Below are positions 57,163 through 64,000 of a stretch of DNA of 64,000 nt, piece after piece; the first letter of the stretch is position 1, and each line of letters begins with the position of its first letter. The translations under genes were made by a program, and so were the position numbers. The stretch lies in contig CM066914.1 of NCBI GenBank assembly GCA_033964015.1, positions 33,525,492-33,589,491 on the forward strand, in the 5' to 3' direction. Under the pieces are notes generated by a model. The model was not told the origin of the DNA. It ran no database searches and saw only the letters and a list, made by a program, of their open reading frames with translations. Source of the stretch: Scolanthus callimorphus (Eukaryota > Cnidaria > Anthozoa > Actiniaria > Edwardsiidae).

Positions 57163-57612
57163 GAGACATCGTCCACACTACACCATTTTCAAACGAAAAC
57201 GGATACTTTTTGCTCCGTTTTCAAAAAGATTTGCGTCCACACTTATCGTTTTCGTATCGTTTTCGCCCGTCCACACTACAACGCGTATCCGTATGAAAAC
57301 GCTCTTATGCATTCAGTGGGCATGCTCAAACAAGCTCAACGCAAGCGCATTTCGATCTGTTGGCCCGCGAAATTGGTCGGGTTTGCTCTGGTGACGTCAT
57401 CGTTTTCACATAACATCGTTTTCACCCGTTCACACTAGAAAACAGCCGTTTTCAAACAGCTCCGTTTTCAAATCGCTCCACTCTTGAGAGCGTTTTCGGA
57501 TTGATACGTTTTCAGTGATCGTTTTCGGCGTTGTAGTGTGGACGATAGCCGTATCCGGAGCAAAAAGTATCCGTTTTCGTTTGAAAACGGAGTAGTGTGG
57601 ACGGGGTCTGAT
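57163..57612. mobile_element. MITE rich in CGTTTTC repeats
   Basis: Inverted ends around GTCCACACTAC and GTAGTGTGGAC extend about 55 bases with AAACGAAAACGGATACTTTT. GTCTGA is found outside both ends, a possible part of an 8-bp duplication as in hAT elements. The interior has a TGACGTCA site. Confidence 0.7.
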
Positions 57613-59450
57613 TTTAGACAACCAGAAAAACGTGGGGACAGACGTTTTACAAATTTTTATTTTAGAGAATGCAATAATGCATATTCCTAAGGAATGGGCA
57701 CGCTACACTGCTTAACCGATTGCGAGTAACTGTTAAAATTTCCAAAAATTATTGAAGAGTACAAAGAAAGAATGAGCAATTAGCTTCAACCTATCTTTTC
57801 ATTTCTAGATCCCTCAACAAGGATTTAAAGAGAAATCGACTTGGAGTTTTTCTTGCCGTCGCTTTGCTATCAACATTTTTTCACTCTTGGAACCAAAGAG
57901 ACAAGAAAGCACCCTACAAAACGGTTACTGAGAAGTGGATAGAGCGCAGATTGAAAGGGGCTCCACCGCCGAGTACAACGGAAACTTTCGGAATCGGCAT
58001 CTCGGCAGCTCGCCTTTTAAACGACGACTTTGAATTTGGAACCGCATTCAATGAACGTTCAGACGGATTCGATCTAGCAAGTGCCATATTTCAAGAAATG
58101 TCCCAGTTGCCACCATGTGATCAAGAGCTGCAAGATGGCCTATCCCCTAGGGAAATACTAACGATTCTGTATAACAGTATCTGCACATTACAAGTGCTAC
58201 AGAGTATTGAAAGCCTCTCAAAGACCCACACTTTCAATGCAAGGGACATTGGATTCATGGATTCTGTGCCACAAATGTTTTATGTTCCAGAGACAGAAGG
58301 ATATGAGGTATACGAAGAACACGAACAAAGGCTGAATCAAGTACTGGCAGAGTATAACCTAACTAGAGTTCCAGTCGCTGGAGACGGGAACTGTCTAATA
58401 AGTGCCATCATGTTTGATGTATCATCACGATTGGCGAATGCAACAGAAGGAGACAATCTCCTACAGCACCTAGAGCAAATTGGTATCGATAAGAATACTA
58501 CCGCTGATCACGCTAGCGTGTGTCTAAGAAAGCTGATGGTGGCAGAGTGGTTACAGAATGAATCATATTACTTGCTCAGAAATCTGTGGAATGGTAAAGC
58601 GGAAGAACTGTTAAGATTCCAAGAAAAGGGAGTATACAGAGGCGAGTTGGGTAATGCCATGCCGCTAGCTCTTGCGAATGTTCTTAATCTGCCGATCATT
58701 TTATTTGCTTCCATGGATAACTTTCCTGTCGTAGTCTTGACTCCAAGAACAACCGTTGCTAATTCAACACCTGTTTACTTAGCTTTCAATCAGTCTGGAG
58801 GAGGTCACTACGACGCTGTTGCAGAGGCTTGTGCACAGACAAAAGAGTCACAGGAGCATTTAAAATCGGATGACAGTCAGTGTGGTGCTCTTTCAGAAGA
58901 AATTAAGTGTCGTTGCGGTCGGGGAAGAAACAGGCAAGACACAGAAAAGAAGAGGTGCTTGTTGGCCAAATGTGGCTGCTTCAACAACAAGCAAGGGTGC
59001 TCCCAAAAGTGTGGCTGCAATCATTGTGGTAATACGTATGGTACTCGCCCCTTGGCCCCATCATCAGGCTTAAAGAAATCGAGGAAGAGACCATTACCAG
59101 ATACCAATAAGTCAGCGAAAGCATCCAAAGCATTTATGCTTGAGAAGAAGGAGTCTGTTCGATACGGAACTTGGACAGACATAGAACACTGTACCTTTAT
59201 TGCGCTTCTTCACTACTTAAGGAACAATGGTGCAGATGTCTCGTCTTCTGTTATATATTCGTCGTACAATACAGTCGCAAGGTATGTGGCTAGTAAGGAG
59301 AGTCTTGCAGGATTCCCGTTGGCTGTAAGATCACAAACCGAGATAGATACAAAACTCAGGCAACACAACAAAGAAGGGAATGTATTTGGCGTTTTGCTGA
59401 GTAGGCAGGCAGAAATAGGCTCAAACCAGAAAGACGTGATTTCAGTTTAA

Positions 59451-60454
59451 TCTCATATCAATAATAGAGTGCCAGGAACTGAAATGCGACACTATTACAA
59501 GACTCGGAAAACCATACTATCGCGTTTGTTGTTGGCTTCGCCGTACGGCCCTGCCCGCTGAACATTGCACGTACCTATTACTTGTGTTAATTTGTAGTAA
59601 ATTGCCCGCCCTCTCTTTCAATAGGCCACTAGCACTAACTGGGTCACGCGATCTAAATCCAATACATTCTGAATAAAAATATTGAAATTCAACTCGCTGC
59701 CATTTGCTCCAGGTTAGAGTTTCTATGCTGAAAATTCAGTTTCTGACTAATATCAATTGGTTCTTTTTATTTCTGGAACTGATTTTGACAAAACATTTCG
59801 TTTTGTTTTAGGTAGTTGGGGTCACGTGACCACTTAGGGCAAGTGTCCTATTAAAGCCATGTCACACGATAAACTTTTTCTTGCAAGTCGCAACAGGATT
59901 GTGTTGCGTTGCGAATTGCGTCTGACATACCGCGGTTACGCAACATTGCGAGCTGCAGAAAAAGTAGATTTGACTTTTACTTTCCGCAACTGCGTGAAAA
60001 ATTGCTGCGTGTGACACGTCTCGGCAATTTGCCAATCAGAGCGCATAAGCCGCTTTACGTTGAAATATTATCGCGAGCGTATTGCATGTTGCAAAAAAAT
60101 GTTGCGAGTGTGTGACATTCTGCGGCAACTCGCAATTGTTTTTAATTCCTGCTCGTTGCGTTGCCTCCCATCGATGGAGTGTCACGTGTTCGGACTCTCC
60201 TAGAGTGGGAAGTTGGAAATACTAAAAATGCATGGGCAAATCATTTTCTTTTTCAATCTCAATTCTGGCATTCCAAAAGCCAATGCATTGTTATTGAATG
60301 CGAAAATCAGCTTTTCCTATTTACAATTACCAAATGACCCTGTGCGAAGTAAAAACTATTAGTTCGCATTTTGATAATACCTTTTTCACATAAGCCCCCT
60401 TCCCCCCTCACTTCAAATTGAGCTTCGCGGACCATGGAAACAAAACCAACAAAC
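59451..60454. other. 3' flank of the transposase-OTU gene
   Basis: AATAAAAATA at about 59673 may serve as a polyadenylation signal. 59862-60115 carries CATGTCACACGA at one side and GTGTGTGACAT at the other with many TTGCG units, probably another MITE. No gene. Confidence 0.45.
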
Positions 60455-61307
60455 GGGCTGACAAAAACTGACAAAAGTGCTGACAAAACTGACAAATCTA
60501 TTTTGTCGGTTTGTCGGTTTGTCAGTCCTCTTGCAATAGCTGCGCGTCTGATATAAGTGTCTAACCAGTTTGTCGGTTTGTCAGTGCTGACAAAACTGAC
60601 AAAATCTATTTTGTCGGTTTGTCAGTCCTCTTGCAATAGCTGCGCGTCTGATATAAGTGTCTAACCATTTTGTCGGTTTGTCAGTGCTGACAAAACTGAC
60701 AAAATCTATTTTGTCGGTTTGTCGGTTTGTCAGTCCTCTTGCAATAGCTGCGCGTCTGATATAAGTGTCTAACCATTTTGTCGGTTTGTCAGTGCTGACA
60801 AAACTGACAAAATCTATTTTGTCAGTTTGTCGGTTTGTCTGTCAGTCCTCTTGCAATAGCTGCGCGTCTGATATAAGTGTCTAACCATTTGTCGGTTTGT
60901 CAGTGCTGACAAAACTGACAAAATCTATTTTGTCGGTTTGTCGGTTTGTCAGTCCTCTTTGCAACAGCTACGTGTCTGATATAAGTGTTTGACCATTTTG
61001 TCGGTTTGTCAGTGCTGACAAAACTGACAAAATCTATTTTGTCGGTTTGTAAGTCCTCTTTGCAGTAGCTACGTGCCTGGGATAAGTGTCTGACCATTTT
61101 GTCTGTTTGTCAGTGCCGACAAAACTGAGTGGCATTCGTATGAGTGGTATTGATTCGCTGTTGGTGCCATGTTGATGCTCTGTAACATATGCTACGAGAA
61201 AAGGGATGCATGTGGTGCAGTGAGAATGTGAGTGAGGACACCATCTTGGTGGTGCACCAAGTGGTCATGGACGCCATCTTGGTGCTCCGTAACACCAAGA
61301 AACTACC
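60455..61307 (-). repeat. Right array-type inverted terminus
   Basis: Inverse of the left terminus: about 6-7 repeat units (60455-61115), then the 190-base outer module ending AAACTACC at 61307. Fewer units than at the left, so the arrays expand or contract independently. Confidence 0.9.
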
Positions 61308-62448
61308 AGAAAACTGTCCGTCAAACACGTGCGTAAGGCTTCAAATACATTAATTTCCCATTATGCATGCACAGGAAGGCAAAGTAGGGGAGAATTCTGC
61401 CAACCAAAGAACGAATCTCTTCGAATCGAACCCGTGGCGACCATTTTGTTTTCTTTCCCATGCGTGACGTCATCGAAAAGCCTTATGGGTAAGACCGCTT
61501 TCGAAATTTAGCCGCGTCCAGTTCAGCCAATATGGCGGTTAAACATCGAATTTTCCCCGAAAATGGAAAGAGTTGGATTAAATGGGCTACGGCAAAGTTG
61601 TTTCAGAGTTTCTACTTTTACTTCAAATTTGGTCGATTTTAGCCTTCAGTTGTCCTTTAAATATCAACTTATTTTTTTTCAATGTGTTGGAGATTTGGGG
61701 TGATCTCATCGCGCACATTAAAGGTCAGATGATTAGCTAATGGAATCTATTAAGACTTTTAAGTGCACGGTAGAAATGAATGTCAAGTTAATAATGCCTC
61801 AGCCGCAGTAATTATAATCCTTATTATCTTTTTAACAAACAAACGTAAAATGTAGATTTGTAGACATTGCAGACACTGTAAAAAGAAATCAGAGAAAAAC
61901 GTTTTCGGCGTTTGTAATTCGTAAGGTGTAGTTATGGCAAGAATATTTTTTTAGAACTTGCAAAATAAAAAATATATAATTGTATACCACTGCACCCCCT
62001 TACACCTGTTACCATGGAAACGAAAAAGTCGATAAGAAGTTGATTATTCTATAGATATTTTATACGAAGGTTAGTGAATATTCTTTTTATATTGTTTCAA
62101 TATGTGTAGAAACCTATTCTCAGAGCCTAATCTGCCTAACATGCGAATACGGGATCGGAGAATTTGAATCAAATTCAATTATTGTATTCGACACAAAATT
62201 AGAGCAAAAAGCAAAGCAATCACATAGGGATTATTTTGACCCCTGTTCGGCCATACAGCGCCCGTGATGATAATTGCCAGCGGTTGCCGCCATAAGTCCG
62301 GCAGGCACTTCATAATCGTACATACTATAAAATTATTGAGAGATCGATGCACAAGTCCACTGGGATGTATTATACATGAAGTACCTACCTTTGGGGAAAA
62401 ATAAACATGGCGTCTGAGAAAGGAGTGTTCTAAACGACTGTTATTGGC
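61308..62448. other. Anonymous DNA
   Basis: No domain-bearing open frame. The segment 61380-61560 has TGACGTCATCG and ATGGCGG contexts as seen in other promoter-like repeats here. Confidence 0.4.
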
Positions 62449-63490
62449 GCTTTAATTGTTGCTCAAGCTGAGTTAAGAGATCAAGGTATGCACGGACAAA
62501 GTGTAAGAGAAGCTATGGACGACCTGAAAGTGCTACTGAACACTGTTTGCAAGAAACATTTTGGAAATGAGTTGGCTTCTTTCAAACATGTCGCTGGGGA
62601 GTATTTTCCTATGGTGAAAAGACTTACACTGCATTGGTATAAGCAGTTTAACCGTCGAATGAGTACCGGATGTGTGGCTAAGCACCCTTGGAGAGTATGC
62701 CTATAGGACAGACTTCCCAGGGAATTATTTAATGTTTTCAAAATGGCAGTAAACAAGACTAATTATGGCGTCGAAAAAGTTGAAACAAGAACGAAAGCTG
62801 TTTACAGTGTAACACATTTTCCTCGTGTCCGGGTGTTGTTCAATGACTTAATGGAGGTACAAACAAATGCGGAAACATTTCTCAAGAAAGTTGGTAAGCA
62901 TGGAGAGAGAATAGAGGCAGTCGTTGATGCTGAAAACCCGTTCGTCATAACTTATACAGACAGCAAGGAAAGTGTTGAGTTTGAGTTCTGTTATGGTGTC
63001 TGGAACAGGCATGGGTGGCCTCAGCATGCACACTAACACATTTATAATTCATGCAATATAACAGCTTGTGTTAAGTAACTTCACATCCATGCTTGAAAAC
63101 CCTCTCATTAAGACACCTAGACAGGAGGATAATGTGAAACACCATAAACAACTTTCGTTCTTGTTTCAACTTTTTCAACGCTATAATTAGTCTTGTTTAC
63201 TGTCATTTTGAAAACATCAAATAATTCCCTGGGAAGTCTGTCCTATAAGCATACTCTCCAAGGGTGTTTAGCCACACATCGGGTACTTATTTAACGGCTA
63301 AACTGTATATACCAATGCAGTGTGAGTCTTTTTACCATAGGAAAATACTCACCAGCGACATGTTTGAAAGAAGCCAACTCATTTCCAAATGTTTCTTGCA
63401 AACAGTGTTCAGTAGCACTTTCAGTTCGTCCATAGCTTCTCTTACACTTAATCCCTGCATTTCTTGATCTCTAAACTCAGCTTGAGCAAC
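62449..63490. repeat. Inverted duplication, two 350-bp arms
   Basis: 62449-62800 reappears inverted at about 63140-63490 with about 90% identity. The left arm carries an open frame (62488-62706) that is open through most of the arm; the right arm has a one-base deletion (CATTTTGG against CATTTGG) that breaks it. The 340-bp spacer holds the rest of an open frame at 62743-63036. I do not recognise the protein. It may be a duplicated host exon or the ends of a long-TIR element. Confidence 0.7.
62488..63036 (+). CDS. Two short open frames, unknown product
   Basis: 62488-62706 (72 codons) and 62743-63036 (97 codons) lie in tandem on the plus strand, both in plausible coding composition (VREAMDDLKVLLNTVCKKHF; VKVETRTKAVY-like). 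They could be two parts of one gene or two exons. No domain is recognised. The first is duplicated in inverted form downstream. Confidence 0.3.
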
Positions 63491-64000
63491 AATGAAATCA
63501 GGTACTCATTCGACAAAATATTATAGTACATATTCTATAATTTGTCAGTTCTCAAAAAAATGTTTGCCGAGATTGCAAATGAACATTATTTACAGAGACA
63601 TTTACAAGTTTTTATAAATTTTATTTTCAGAAATCAGAGTGAATACACAACATACATAACTATTAAGCCCAACTCCAACGAAAAGAACTCTATCTACCGA
63701 CCGTTGCGATCTTATGAGAATCGTTCTGCTTGAAAAAATATATCTCGGCAATCGTTCTTGCGCGATCGTAACGATCAGAACAACAAATGGGAATCAGTTT
63801 CGGCGATCATAGTGACTGGAAGCACATCATGATTCATTGCGGTGCTCCGCGGCAGATATCTCACAAATTCTTAACTGTCTCGCCACGCGGGAAAATTGTG
63901 TCTAACAGCAATAAATTTTTCGAAGAAGTCCAGAAATAGGAATGCTTGTACAAAACATTTAACAAAGACTACAAAAAACAAGTATGCCAAGTGAAACTTC
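63491..64000. other. Anonymous DNA to the window end
   Basis: GCGGTGCTCCGCGG at 63840-63853 resembles the AGCGGAGCTCC terminus family. Nothing else is supported. Confidence 0.4.

Larger units (their letters stand above)
55435..57808 (+). other. Intron of the transposase-OTU gene
   Basis: Donor ACAG|GTGGGT and acceptor ATTTCTAG|A. It contains a C run (about 55483-55500), a fragment of the GGTACC family (56145-56300), a foldback element (56872-57036) and a large hAT-like MITE (57163-57612). Confidence 0.7.
53333..59450 (+). pseudogene. Transposase-like protein with OTU protease and CXC domains
   Basis: Parts in order: N-terminus with a Cys-containing, probably zinc-binding region (53333-53710), a helical region in a shifted frame (about 53690-54045), an SWLCCDHTFK block back in the first frame, the core (54838-55434), and after an intron (55435-57808, GT-AG) the last exon (57809-59450). 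The core has an acidic residue in KQYDSLFAVMNEHG, the GICIDNCCYWKGKLQ block and VKLDIFHAIQR. An Asn-Glu-Asn motif at the exon end is a possible third catalytic position, so I read it as an RNase-H-fold (DDE-type) transposase. The last exon (528 codons from ATG 57864) holds an OTU cysteine protease with D174-G-N-C177 and H315 (GGGHYDAV), then a CXC/tesmin-type Cys cluster (residues 349-393, KCRCG through KCGCNHC). Frameshifts near 53700 and 54045 and a 704-bp insertion at 54130 break it. The OTU-CXC exon itself is intact. Confidence 0.65.
44650..61307. mobile_element. Candidate giant DNA transposon with array-type inverted ends
   Basis: Both ends begin GGTAGTTTCTTGGTGTTACG and share about 205 bp of outer sequence at roughly 97% identity, in opposite orientation 16 kb apart. 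Each is followed inward by an array of about 105-bp repeats (about 12 copies left, about 6-7 right). Between them lie a DUF3987-like ATPase gene on the minus strand and a transposase-like gene with OTU and CXC domains on the plus strand, plus younger MITEs. I could not see a target-site duplication (left flank CCCATGAA, right flank AGAAAACTG), so unity of the element is inference. The alternative is two independent inverted copies of the end repeat. Confidence 0.65.

Noticed and set aside
1..64000. tRNA, rRNA or other structural RNA genes
   Set aside because: I looked for T-loop GGTTCGA-type and A/B-box patterns and saw only the primer-binding complement at 17344-17361, which is not a tRNA gene.

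Overview
The window is eukaryotic DNA, most probably from an anthozoan cnidarian of the stony-coral type. I infer this from introns with GT-AG borders, abundant miniature inverted-repeat elements, CR1/L2-type LINEs with an endonuclease, BEL/Pao retroelements, and a P2RX7_C-domain gene and a KIAA1958-like (Crypton-derived) recombinase of kinds that are multicopy in corals. There is nothing bacterial or organellar and no ordinary single-copy host gene that I can name. The sequence is a stack of nested mobile elements, mostly decayed, with a few well-preserved coding modules.

Layout. 1-4.4 kb: mostly anonymous DNA, one possible exon remnant and one 3-bp-TSD MITE. 4.4-17.4 kb: a BEL/Pao gag on the minus strand (primer-binding site matching tRNA-Phe at 17344-17361, gag start at 17315) split into two pieces by about 11 kb of insertions. 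These are an AGCGGAGCTCC-bounded unit (5146-12220) that itself holds several nested repeats, and a CR1-like LINE (about 12.32-16.5 kb) with an SGNH-esterase ORF1. 17.4-22 kb: anonymous DNA with a hairpin element and a diverged duplication. 22.1-40.5 kb: two related TTAA-anchored ends facing each other (22086 and 40474) enclose a P2RX7_C gene whose intron carries a 2A-like-peptide LINE, a second BEL/Pao element that is itself split by a 5.3 kb element, and a THAP-domain exon. The 5.3 kb element (28968-34242) has 1142-bp terminal inverted repeats and one intact two-exon tyrosine recombinase gene. 41-44 kb: two almost identical MITEs. 44.65-61.3 kb: a candidate 16.7 kb giant element whose inverted ends consist of a 200-bp outer module followed by an array of about 105-bp repeats. 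It carries a DUF3987-like ATPase gene (minus strand) and a multi-exon transposase-like gene with OTU-protease and CXC domains (plus strand). 62.4-63.5 kb: an inverted duplication.

The best candidates for undescribed systems are (1) the giant array-ended element with ATPase, transposase, OTU and CXC, (2) the long-TIR element encoding a Crypton-type tyrosine recombinase with no clear target duplication, and (3) the TTAA-bounded P2RX7_C/THAP unit. All family assignments come from reading motifs by eye. No database search was possible.
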